A stretch of DNA of 64,000 nt from Diphasiastrum complanatum (taxonomy: Eukaryota; Streptophyta; Lycopodiopsida; Lycopodiales; Lycopodiaceae): NCBI GenBank assembly GCA_029204225.1, contig CM055103.1:51088175-51152174 (forward strand), written 5' to 3'. This document shows positions 48,045 through 58,246 of this stretch, piece by piece; positions within the stretch are counted from its first letter, which is position 1; the number at the start of each line of letters is the position of its first letter. The position numbers and the translations under genes were made by a program. The notes under the pieces are model-generated. The model worked only from the letters and a program-made list of their open reading frames with translations, ran no database searches and was not told where the DNA came from.

Positions 48045-49020
48045 TGTTCACAGGTTCTACTATATCTGTGAACACGGTTGTTTGGATTTCTTTACTTCTT
48101 CTTTACCGTTCTTTATGGTTCTTCTGGTTCTTACGGTTCTTCTTGTTAGAACGGTTATCACATGGACATGTTACTCAGATTTCAACATGTATTTCCCAGC
48201 CTGTCAATGGGAGACATGGTTCCAATACTCAGCTACATGCATAAGCCAGCCGTGTAACCATCTATAGCTCAAGAGGATCAACATAGAATAGGGAGTAGTC
48301 CTACCACTATCTACTAATTAAGAAAACAATCAAGAACAAGATTAACTACTGAAACAAGAATGCGAAATGAGAACTAGATTTCTAGCAACATTTTAACAGT
48401 CCAAGAATCAAGAAACACTCATTTCTTGATGTTCAGATTGCCCAAGAACAATCAAGAACTGGAATGTAAGAAAGTATGCAAGATCTGCACCACAAACCAG
48501 CCTATTTAGTCTACTTGCATGCTAATTCCTACCTTACTCCACAAACAAGAAATGAATCCTAATCCACAACTAAGTAAGAAACAAGAAAACAAGATCCTAG
48601 TTAATTCACAATACAAGGAAATCAAACATGCTCATAGAAGCTTCACTCAAGAACATTGCCATGAACAAGGAGCTTATCAATTATCAAGAACTCGTGGAGG
48701 ATCCTCTTTATTTGCTCAAGAGAACTTGACAATACATTCAAATCTCCCTCACAAGAGAGGAGAGCCCTTAAATAAGCAAGAAGGTTGCCCATGTGGAGCC
48801 CAAGTGGCAATTCCACCAAATTAGAAATTACATGTGGAATTTGCCCTTCCACTAAAGGTCACCATCAAAAGGTGGCTCACTCTACTAATTTAAGGGGGGT
48901 CTACATTTATTTACAAGGCCTAGGAAATATGACTAGCTCCTACATGGTCATTCATTCTCTGGGATACACCATGTAGGCTCACATAGATATTTCACTGTCA
49001 TCCTAGCTAGTAATTTCTCG
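48045..49020. other. Possible gypsy 5' LTR and gene-free stretch
   Basis: Just left of 48,045 the minus strand reads TTTGGTGCCATTCTG, similar to the tRNA-Asp type site of plant gypsy elements, so an LTR may begin at TGTTCACAGG. Its other end is not found, and TGTTCACAG...CTGTGAACA (48,045-48,074) is also a simple hairpin. ORFs here show no domain. Confidence 0.4.
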
Positions 49021-49076
49021 GCTCTCATGCTCGGCTCTCAGCTTCTTCTGCTCTCCTCCTTCTGAGACCTCCTCGA

Positions 49077-50001
49077 TCATGGGTGAGAGGTATTATGTGT
49101 CTTCGACTTGGCTCGACATATGGGGATTCTCTGGAATCTGCTAACATCCTCCTGATGTGCAATGTTGCTTTGTTTGCTCTCTTGTGCCTTCTTCTTCTTG
49201 AGACATTCTGATGCAAAATGTCTTTTCTTTTCACAAAAAAAACACTTGTACTTGGACTTCTCTTTGATCTTGCCCTTTGAGCTTGAAGCCTCATCCTCAT
49301 CCTTGGTCTCCTTGAAGTGCTTCTTCTTGCCATTGGTCTTCTTCTTGACTTTGATTGACAAATTAGCTTTCTCATCACCATCCTACAGAGAAATAGCATT
49401 CATTCTTGCATTGGTATGCATCATCCTACACTCTTCAGCCACTAATACACTATGAAGCTTTTCTATAGTGGGCAAAGTGTCTTGGATTGGGCTTTGGAGC
49501 AAATTTCAAAAGTCACTCCCTAGACCATTAAGGACAATCTGAACAAGCTCACCATCCTGAATCTTCTTTCCAATGGAAGCTAATTAGCTATTGAGAGACT
49601 TGATTCTGAGCACATAATCCTGTGTACTCTCATCACTCCTCTTCATGCTTTGTAGAATTTGATTCCAATGCATGAGAACCCAATGGAGCTAATGAAATAG
49701 CATCCATAAGAAAAAAGTATTTGGAAGATTCCCAAGCCTCTTTAGCACTCTTACATGATGATACTTCCCTCAAAAGATCATTGCTTACCTTCATCTTACT
49801 GATATAGTGAAGTGCACGCCTAGATCTCTTCTTGTATCTCATTAATTCCTATGCACCTAGAGGTTCATCTTCATCATCTATTAGAAACTCATAAAGATCC
49901 TGGAGCACCATGAGTGACTCCATCCTCACTTTCCAAATAGCATAATTGGTAGAATTTTACTTCTCACCAGCTTCTAGAAGGTAGGCTCCCACTGATCCCA
50001 T
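49077..50001 (-). pseudogene. Copia Gag, truncated and decayed
   Basis: It starts at 50,001 (MGSVGAYLLEAGEK, then a stop), followed by NYAIWKVRMESLMVLQDLYE, a second stop, and MKVSNDLLREVSSCKSAKEAWE. After shifts it reaches the zinc knuckle CFFCEKKRHFASEC near 49,240. The sequence ends soon after, before the protease. Homologous in layout to the complete copia at 38-43 kb but a different family. The RNA-packaging function is lost. Confidence 0.82.
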
Positions 50002-50596
50002 CTTACTAGTGAAATTTTAAACACAAGATATAGATTTGGTTGAACTTGAAACTTAAAACGGTTTCTTACTTGTAGTGTTTCACTCAAATTTGATTTCTAA
50101 TCCAATAGATGGACTTGTAATCACAGTTCTATCACTTCCTCACAAAGGTGGAATGAAGATAAGATGAAATGAAAACTACTCTCAACCAAATCTTGCCAAT
50201 CTTGGCTATTTTTGGACAATAGAATGACTCACTTTGTACTTTCAAGACCTGTTTTCCACTCTAAGAAGGTTTAAAATCAGCCTAGATTAATTAGTTATCA
50301 TGAATCAAATCCAAAACTAATTAATGGCAAGTGATCTTGGTAGCTTATCCTGGGATTTGCACCAAAAATTACATCAAACTGACACCGGATGAAATTAATG
50401 TGATCCAATGATTATAGGGGTTTAAATGCTGGTTTAAAATTGTGTGAACAGTATGGATTTTGATTCACAAAAAGTTTGGGATCAAATCCCCTCACCAATT
50501 ACAAGATACCAGCTCGCCCTTCCAATACTAGCTTTTTGCACCAAAAACCTGCTAAAACTAGATTAGTTTCAAACACTAATCAATAGCCTTATAGCT

Positions 50597-50609
50597 GGCT
50601 CTGATACCA
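50597..50609 (-). other. Copia primer-binding site
   Basis: TGGTATCAGAGCC in element sense, directly next to the LTR at 50,610. Confidence 0.88.
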
Positions 50610-51243
50610 TGTGAAATTACAATACTAAGGACCATAAATGGATCTTTGAATGATCCACAAGGTTGATTGTGTGCTTGTTAAACAATCTATCAGATACCAG
50701 TAATCAGAAAACAAGATCTAGTTTAGCAGTTTGATAGAAAACAAGTAGAGACAATCAGATCATTGATCATAAACTAAAATCTAACTTCACACATGTGAAA
50801 ATGAGGCTGTAGTACGGCCTGTAGACAAAATTTAAAGTGTGCCAAAGCTTAGTTACATTGGAATCAATCACAATCACCATACATAGAGAGAAAATATGAG
50901 CTTTTCCATGAGGCTCCAAAAAGTTTCTATCTTCTCACTATGGAGAATGGGAATACATAGTAAAAGACACTTCCTTTGCAAAGTTAGGTGAAAATCCAGC
51001 ATGTAATAAGGAATTAGACTCAACTTTCTTGCCCTAATGTGAAAACCCTAAATCAAGGTCTAGATCCTACAAAGTAGGAATCACTACCAAATGGACACAA
51101 CCACTCTTCTTGACTCGTGGTAACCTACCTTAGGTGTGGATTTACAAGTGGCACCTTGGCCATTCAAGTGACTAACAAAAATTATTGACAAAATATACAA
51201 TATTCTACATGGCTAGATTTGCCAATGTAGGCAATTTTTCACA
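50610..51243 (-). mobile_element. Copia 5' LTR (634 bp)
   Basis: It begins TGTGAAATTAC and ends GCAATTTTTCACA, so the termini form the inverted repeat TGTGAAA/TTTCACA. It belongs to the truncated copia whose gag lies at 49.1-50.0 kb. No second LTR is in the window. Confidence 0.8.
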
Positions 51244-52480
51244 GAATGGAACTAGTAAACTGGCTCCATTCTGCCCTAAATTTTTTTTTTTTCTGAGTTT
51301 ATATCCTCGGAATAACCCTCAGAATAGGGTAAACTTTTGATAGAGATGTACCAAGGGATACCCCTCGGTATGATCCTCGGAATAGAAAGGGTCACCAATA
51401 GCTTGTTGGGAGGGATATAGTGAGGGGTCTTGATGTATCTCTCGGTATATGCGTGCTATAAACAACGCAAAAATGAGGCGAAGAAGCCTCGATTACTGAG
51501 GCAATTATCGAGGATCTCATTCTGAGCATACTTCAGGATTTATACCGAGGCATACGATGTTTTTTCAAAAAAAAGTTCTTCATAAAAGCCTCAATAATAT
51601 GTCGGCTTGGAAAAAGTAAGTTTCTTTTGGTGCTGATTGCTTTGGTACTCTTGGATTATCCTAACAACGGTATTTGTTACTCTTGGAGAACCCTAGATTT
51701 ATACTTATAACACGTTTCTGAGTCTTTTCATGTTTCAGAGTACCAGCTTTGGTTCTCTAATCTTCAACTTTGGTATGATAGAAAGTGTTTATTTTTAAAC
51801 TGATTGGCCCTACTTTAACAATAATTGGTTTTAGAAGTCTTAACTAGTAAGTAGAAACTATTGATGTTTTTTTATACATCGATCATGTGAGTTCTTGAGT
51901 ACTGTTGTAGAACATGTTGAAAGTACATATTGGGACTTTTGGTTCTTCCCTTAATCTGAGAGCTCAGATCTAACATATTTAAAACTATTTTACTTCGAAT
52001 TTGGTAGTATTGTATGTGTGCATGAATCCCATTTTGATACTTTTGGCACTTTTTTTTTCAACACTATTGACTTGAACATGTGTGTTTATTAGCACAATTT
52101 GTGTGTCCATTACAGGAGTTCTCGCATCATTTTTCACAAAAAAGTATGGCAGTTTGAGTATATGGTCCTCACAAGGAATGGAGAAATCACATTGGCAGGC
52201 AAGAGCAGCATTTCATCGAAATACGCAACATGGTGGAACATCCTCAAAAAATAGTTACACCATTCAGCTATTCCAATGGTTTTATAGACGAGCTCAGGTT
52301 CGATACACAACAAGATCAACTGAATATCAAAGATTCAAAAAAGCATGTAAATTTATAAGCCAAAATTAGATTGATGGCATTCAATAAAGATCAAACGCGT
52401 GTGATAAAAAATTCTCAAATTTCACATACATTAAATGACAAAGAGTACAATCATTTTTTTTCATTGTCTCTAAGGACAAT
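51244..52480. other. Stretch without supported gene, CTCGG-rich start
   Basis: 51,290-51,570 contains about seven copies of CCTCGGTAT, CCTCGGAAT or complements, some facing each other, as in the ends of a DNA element. A 95-codon frame at 52,082-52,369 is unrecognised and weak. Confidence 0.4.
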
Positions 52481-52483
52481 TTT

Positions 52484-53035
52484 TTATGTGTGGTCATGAA
52501 GGAACTTTTTCCTATCATATGGATCCAAAAATCGAGTGGATCGCCTTTTGCTCAAATCTATATATCCTAATAGAATTGCCAGAGCAGAGGATCTCATAGC
52601 AACATTTTCTGGCACGTAATTAAACTCTTTAAGAGCAACATCTCTTTTGACAAAAATGATTCTATGTGTATTTTTTGGGTATTTATGCCCTTGGGCAAGA
52701 TTGTGTTCCTCACAGGGTATGACACGTTTAAACAGATCGATAAGTTTGGTGAACTTACGATCATGCTTTTGCTTGGCACTAGGTTGAGCATGAGTCAAAT
52801 CTATAAAATGCACAAATCTCAGGTTGTCCATCAGAAGGGTACCATGTTGCAAGCAGTCATGAAAATCCTTGTACAATTTAGGAAAAATTTCCCAATGCTC
52901 AATAACAAATCTCTCTATGTCAAGCTGAAAAACGAAATAGGACAAAAAATGGGCCTGTCTGTCGCTAACCTCAGCATCAACAAGGAAAGAACCAAGAGCT
53001 TTATAATAGATCAAACTAGCAGACGAAGAGGCCAT
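52484..53035 (-). CDS. Unknown protein, 183 aa
   Basis: An open frame of 183 codons starting MASSSASLIYYKALGSFLVD, rich in aromatic residues and His (FLSYFVFQLDIERFVIEHWE), ending in a basic segment. I do not recognise a domain. It is one of the longest non-retroviral frames here and diverges from the CENH3-like gene across an 820-bp region holding many CACGTG boxes, so the two may share a bidirectional promoter. The opposite strand is also open over part of the same region (52,664-53,221), but the minus frame has a more protein-like composition. It could still be a remnant of a mobile element. Confidence 0.45.
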   Translation of the reverse strand: MASSSASLIYYKALGSFLVDAEVSDRQAHFLSYFVFQLDIERFVIEHWEIFPKLYKDFHDCLQHGTLLMDNLRFVHFIDLTHAQPSAKQKHDRKFTKLIDLFKRVIPCEEHNLAQGHKYPKNTHRIIFVKRDVALKEFNYVPENVAMRSSALAILLGYIDLSKRRSTRFLDPYDRKKFLHDHT

Positions 53036-53367
53036 ATCGATATGACACGCCGATTAGCAAGGGGACATAAACGGGGTAACCATGGGCGCGTGATGGCGAT
53101 ATGCTCTGCATGCGAATCCGAATATCGGAACCACGTGCCAGGGAATCAGTGCAACTATGGAACTCTCTACTGGGTGCGTGGTAGTGATATTGTACGAACA
53201 GATTTGGAGCGGGCCGGTTAATTGGACTCAATATGCGAAACTGAATTACAAAAATGACACTCATATATATAGTCTAATACAGAGCATCTGAACCGCACAC
53301 ATGTCTCAGTAATGTGCAGTCAAAATTGCCACACATGTGAAAACGACGATGAAATCATTCTGAATGA

Positions 53368-53632
53368 CACGTGTACACTTCGGATCCTGGCACGTGTCCT
53401 CGCACGTGCATGCCAATTGTACGATCGTACGGCCCAGTCGTCTTGTGATGCGTGTGTGGTTCAGATGTCGCCACGTGTCCTCGCACGTGCATGCCAGTCA
53501 TATGATTGTATGAACCGCTGATATCCGGACACGTGACAGATGCGTGTGATGACACGTGTGACCACACATGCAGGGAGTGGAGGTGTCAAATCACACGTGC
53601 GAATATGATAAAACGTTCTACAGGTATAAAAG
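53368..53632 (+). promoter_or_regulatory. Promoter with eight CACGTG boxes and TATA box
   Basis: CACGTG occurs at 53,368, 53,391, 53,403, 53,472, 53,484, 53,530, 53,553 and 53,594, with further single copies at 53,132 and 53,785. The motif is expected about once per 4 kb in random sequence. Two blocks of about 81 bp share GCACGTGCATGCCA and arose by duplication. A TATAAAAG box at 53,625-53,632 lies about 220 bp before the ATG at 53,855. CACGTG is the plant G-box, bound by bZIP and bHLH factors; with flanking AC or GT it matches abscisic-acid response elements. Confidence 0.75.
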
Positions 53633-53854
53633 GACGTTTTCAGCTTCTTAATTCTGCGTTCTCTGGATCTCCTTAGTTTTCTTCATTCACTTCCGCTCCT
53701 CGTTAGATGCATATCGCTACCACACGCCCAAGGACCCACATACCAGTACAGCTACCCCCCCCGCGCGTCGTGGCGATACACCATCACGTGCCTCCCTTGT
53801 CAAGTATCTGCTTTTCCTTCTCGTTGGCACGTCATATCGATATCCTACCTTGAA

Positions 53855-54300
53855 ATGGCCTGTACCAAGCAGACAACACACCTTACCACATTTGCCCCGC
53901 CTCCTCGCCCTCCTGTACAGAGGGCAGTGGGCACTGGTAGTAGAGTAGGTCGGCCCAGAAGACCATGGTTAAGGGATATCAGGAGACTTCAGAGGACAAC
54001 AAATCTTCTGATTCCCTGTGCTCCTTTCTATAGGTCTATGAGATTAGTAACAAGGTCCCTCTCACATGATGTTCGCTGGAACATAACAGTGCTGGAAGCC
54101 CTCCATACTGTCTATGAGGACTTCCGAGTCAAATTCTTTGAGGACTCCACGCTTTGCACAATTCACGCTAAGAGGGTTACCCTCATGCCTCAGGACATGC
54201 ATCTTGTCATGAGGCTGAGGAGTACATACGATCAGGTCTTTAAGAGTGGCTTCACTTCTAGGCCACCACTACAAAGAGAGATCCTTTTTCTCAATGAAGG
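53855..54300 (+). pseudogene. CENH3-like histone H3 variant ORF
   Basis: The frame starts MACTKQT, like the MARTKQT of H3. Residues 39-122 align without gaps to the H3 histone fold, about 45% identical by eye. Centromere-type features are NLLIPCAPF, Trp after the loop-1 Arg (DVRW), EDF, and RVTLM in place of RVTIM. The segment FEDSTLCTIHAKRVT is nearly canonical. Unlike plant CENH3, loop 1 lacks the two-residue insertion, and the RxRPGTxAL stretch is replaced by GRPRRPWLRD. In the tail H3K4 is kept, while R2, R8 and K9 are Cys, His and Leu. The fold would pair with H4 in nucleosomes. It has no introns, whereas plant CENH3 genes have several, suggesting a retrocopy. The frame runs past the fold and appears to shift near 54,297 into the linker. 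Confidence 0.75.
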
Positions 54301-54591
54301 AGGAAGAAGCAGACCAAGCCCACCAGGCCTGCTAAGCAAAGGGTGGTACTCAACGAATCACCATCCCCCCCTCACATCTCTCATCCTTTGGTTGGACCAT
54401 CACACAAGTGTGCAGTGCCTTCTTCTCCTCCCACCACCCCTAACTATTCAAGTAGTTCCTCTTCCATTCCCTCCATTCCATCCCACAATAACGAGGATAT
54501 GAACTTGACTGTAGATAAAATAATATCGGATCTAGATTTAAGTTTAATTAGTGATTTTTATAAGAATCTTTCTGTAAGATTTCTTAGTTGA
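54298..54591 (+). pseudogene. Basic and serine/proline-rich linker after the histone fold
   Basis: In the frame +2 relative to the histone ORF, a basic stretch (RKKQTKPTRPAKQRVVLNE) is followed by SPP-rich sequence and NNEDMNLTVDKIISDLDLSL, ending at a stop near 54,591. An indel near 54,297 would join it to the histone frame, and another near 54,580 to the protease frame. It looks like a flexible linker between two domains. Confidence 0.45.
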
Positions 54592-55441
54592 TCCCAAAGA
54601 TTCATTTTTGGATTCTGAGAGGTATATAATTTTTGATGAGTATGTTTCCAAAGAAATTGATAAGCTAGGAGGTCAATTTTCTTTTTGCCTAAGTTCAATT
54701 AACTATATAAATCACATAAATAAAGACTTTTGTGATGCCCTGTAGGAGAAGACCTCAGATATATCAGATCCAATTGTGGAGGCTGGTTTGATGTATTTTG
54801 TAAATAGATGTAAATCCAATGATAGTAAGGACATTGGAGTTGTGTTGTGCTTTTTTGCACACAACCTTCATAGTCCAACTAAGGCGACGAAGTATCTTCT
54901 TCATACAACCTCAGAGACCAAAGTCTTTATTATTCCATACTGCCAAAAGTAAGTGATTACACAGAATATATTCTAGTAATATTTTAAATAGGTATTGTAT
55001 TTCCTTTAGTTTAACTAATTATCTCTTGTTTGTAGTAAGCATTGGAATATGCATATAATCTCCCTTAGGGAAGATTTAGATGGGATCATTAATCCTATCT
55101 GTTTAAAGATGAACTCCTTAGAGTCTACCCATGCCGAAATAGATGTGATGTACAACAGAATGTTGCCATTTTTGCCAAGGCCAGATGGGGCCACTGTAAA
55201 TAGCCACCTGGAGATTGTTGATGCAGAAGTAAGTATTTCTCATAAAGTATTTGATCGCTAATATGATCTGTTTTGTTCAGAGTGCACAACTAACCTATTA
55301 TATATTTTGTGATTGAAGTCAGCTCAGCAAGATGATGGACATAGCTGTGGATGGTTCTCCATCTGCAATGTACAGGACTTTTTAGAGTGGTACATCTTGC
55401 AATCCGGGGCTTCAAATTCATGGACAAAGGTTGGGATATAA
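54587..55441 (+). pseudogene. Ulp1/SENP-like cysteine protease exons
   Basis: Three exons, 54,587-54,948, 55,036-55,228 and 55,319-55,441, are separated by introns of 87 and 90 nt, each GTAAGT...AG, and the frame is kept across both. The protein reads DSFLDSERYIIFDEYV, VFIIPYCQNKHWNMHIISL, CLKMNSLES and SAQQDDGHSCGWFSICN. HW, N-S-L, Q and SCG fit the C48 (Ulp1) catalytic pattern of His, Asp/Asn, Gln and Cys seen in plant transposon-borne Ulp1 proteins. The family removes SUMO or similar modifiers. One stop (TAG at about 54,744) interrupts exon 1. The domain is short after the Cys. Confidence 0.68.
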
Positions 55442-55899
55442 GATCCATTGCAGATATTTCTTGTAGAATCAAACATTTATCACTTGCTGGAGTTTATAAA
55501 CTTTTAGAATTGTGGTTTACATGTGATTTTATAGGTTGAGTCAATATCTTAGTGTGTTCCTCATATGTTGATCAAATTTGTTCAATTCTAGGTATTCTTA
55601 CAGCCTAGTCTTGTGTATTTTCTAAGAATGCAAGTAACTCTTCACACCATAACTTAATCTGGTCACTTGCTGAAAAATTTGAGAGGTTAAGCAAGAGTGT
55701 ATTCAGGTTGATTTGAGTTTTTAATCCATTCTTAGTGTGTGCAAAGTGTTACATTTGTCTCAATCTTCCTTTCTATGCTTGGAAACCAGCCAGATTCAAG
55801 ATAAAAGTGTTTCAGTGTCCTAGATTTTTTGAGATCTCCTTATCCATCATTTGTTGAGAGAAAAGTGAGTGCTAGGTGCATTAGGATAGAAGCTAAAAG
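55442..55899. other. Gene-free stretch
   Basis: AT-rich sequence between the protease exons and the copia fragment. No LTR or primer-binding site was found. Confidence 0.45.
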
Positions 55900-55938
55900 T
55901 TGAAGAATTATTATATTCATGTCTTCCAATGTGCGATC

Positions 55939-57235
55939 ATGTTAGAAACTAATGATAGCTTGAGTTCATCAAACTACTCTACTTGGAAAGTGAGGATGAA
56001 GTCCTTACTTGAGTTGAATGAACTCATGGACATAGTTGCAAGAATTGAAGAGAGACCACCCACAGTTCAAGAGCAACAAAGTTTGATAAGAAGGCTAAAA
56101 GGGCTCTTCATATCATTAAAATGAATGTTACCAATGAACTTCTCAAGGAAGCTGGTAAGTGTCAGAGTGCAAGTGAGGCATGGAATGCTTTGAAGAAGCT
56201 CTTTGAATCAAAGTCCACATCTAGGGTATTGACACCTAGGAGGAAAATATTTTCTAGTAGAAAAAGAGAGGGAGAAAGTGCTCATGCATTTGTCTTGAGG
56301 GTTAAGTCCTTAAGTGATGATCTAGCATGCATTGATCAAAGCATAAAAGATGGTGAAATAGTCCAGGTTATGTTGAATGATTTGCTAGATGAGCATGCTA
56401 ATCTTGTGCAAAGTTTTGCCATTCAAAGATCCTTCCAAGTGTGGTTGACTTGCAAGAAATCTTATTGGCTGAAGATCATAGGTTTCAATCAAAGCTTGCT
56501 GGTGCATCCTGTCAAGGTGGAGCTGAAGAGGCTTTCTTCACAAAAGGCAAAGTCAAAGGCAAAGGTAAAGGCAAAGGGAAATGGTCCAAAGGTGGTAACT
56601 TGGATCATAATGATCACTCTTCCTCCTCCTCTTCTAGTTCTTTTAGAAACAAAGATAAGTCAAAGTTCAAGTGCTTTTATTGTAGGATAAAAGTCATTTT
56701 GCTAATGAATGTCGTAAGAAGAAAAGAGAGCAAGGTGAGAAGCAAGCAAATCTAGCAGTAGATGAAGAAAATCATAGCATTTGTGAAAGTCTTCTTATGA
56801 CTTCAAGTTTGCTTGTAAATATAGATCCTTGGTGGATTGGTAGTGGAGCCTCATCTCACATGACAAGACATAAGGAATACTTTTCATCCTTATTGTCCTA
56901 TGAGGGAGAGAGCAACATCATCTATACTACAAATGATGGTCAATGTGACATCAAAGGCATAGGCACAATTCCTATTTCTCTCTCAACAAATAGCGAAACT
57001 AATCTTGAAAATGTATTGTACATTCCTTCAATCACTAAGAACTTGCTTAGTGTTAGTCAAATGATTGACAAGGGGCTTGATGTTGGGTTCATTGGAGATG
57101 CTTGCTTGATAAGTAAATGTGGAACTTGATTGCTCAAGGAGGCATGGGAAGCTTTTCAAACTGGATGCATGTGTGATCTCTAAGCATGAAGGATGTATGG
57201 ATAGGAAACAATTGACAAACCAAGAAGTTTGGCAT
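55939..57235 (+). pseudogene. Copia Gag-protease, decayed
   Basis: 55,939-56,124 reads NYSTWKVRMKSLLELNELMD. After a 1-base shift, 56,121-56,440 reads MNVTNELLKEAGKCQSASEA and SAHAFVLRVKSLSDDLACID. 56,540-56,755 is a lysine-rich segment and a broken knuckle (CFYC then frameshift). 56,797-57,129 is the protease with WWIGSGASSHM, where the catalytic Asp of DSG is Gly. After a stop it continues to EVWHQL near 57,235, where the inverted retroelement arm begins. No LTR was identified on the left. Confidence 0.85.
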
Positions 57236-57403
57236 CAACTCCCAAAATCTCTTAACATACTCAACTACCTTCTCAGTTTGCTTTTGTCTAAAGATATTCC
57301 AGGAAGCTAAAGTATCTTTCTTGTATTCTTTTGGCAAAATGTGGGCTTTAATTTGTTTTTTAAAGCTATGCCATGTAGATGCAGGTTCGTGATTTGATTT
57401 CAT
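57236..57403 (-). pseudogene. Retrotransposon gag fragment (right arm)
   Basis: The minus strand reads ASTWHSFKKQIKAHILPKEY, SWNIFRQKQTEKVVEYVKRF and WELMPNF, the gag capsid pattern. It then passes into copia sequence of opposite orientation at the junction, where both frames share the bases of MPN/VWH. Confidence 0.6.
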
Positions 57404-58222
57404 AGCTGCCCACCATAGTGATGCATACTTATCTAGATGTAACGTTGTAAATCGAATTTGGAATGATTAGAGTATCTACTTTTCTCAAAGAAATTATAAA
57501 GAAAAGATTTCAAATCCAAGCAAGCAAACTCTTTACATTGCTAGCATCTTCATCAAACATAGAAAACTTGAAAAGTTTGTTATCAATCTTAGCAAACCTC
57601 CTTTTCCTAGATCGAGAAGAGGAAGTTGACTTGGAAGAAACATGAGGTCATGATGACATAGATGAAGAGGACCTTGAAGAGCCTCGTGAGGAGCTATCCA
57701 TCTTGGATTGGAGTTTTTGGTAATCACCTGAAATACACAAACTCAAGACAAAAAGTATGAATAGACTTGTGATTAGAGAAATGCCATTCTCCAAAAAGAA
57801 AGATAGAAGCTCGCATTTGCAAAGTGTTGTCTCTAAAATAAAAAGCAAGTTGGAGATCCAATTCTCAAGGATCTCCTAAATGGAGTCTATTAGCTCTAGT
57901 ATTAAAGAGATATTGGAGAGAAAAAGAAATTCGAGCGGAAGGAAAGTCTATTCGAACGCAAACATACAAAGTCCTGTGTATTGGAATTTGTTTCAAGAAT
58001 GAACACACAAGGCCTTCACAACAATTTCACAAAGAAAGAAAAATCGTAGACCTTGGCTCTAATACCAATACTATGAACTCAAAGTGAAGGACTCCTAAAT
58101 TCTAAAGTCCTGACCTAAACATTGTGTCTTAAAAAAAGAAACACTGATGAAAAAATTCGAAAAAAACTCAAAGCTTAACAAAGTAATTTCATCATTGACT
58201 TGCTGAGGGATCAAGATGGGGA

Positions 58223-58246
58223 CCCCCCCCCCCCCCCCCCCCCCCC
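58223..58246. repeat. Poly(C) homopolymer, 24 nt
   Basis: Counterpart of the poly(G) run at 2,577-2,600, of equal length. Confidence 0.95.

Noticed and set aside
52664-53221. 185-codon plus-strand ORF
   Set aside because: Mostly antisense to the 183-codon minus frame, which has a more protein-like composition. The choice is uncertain.
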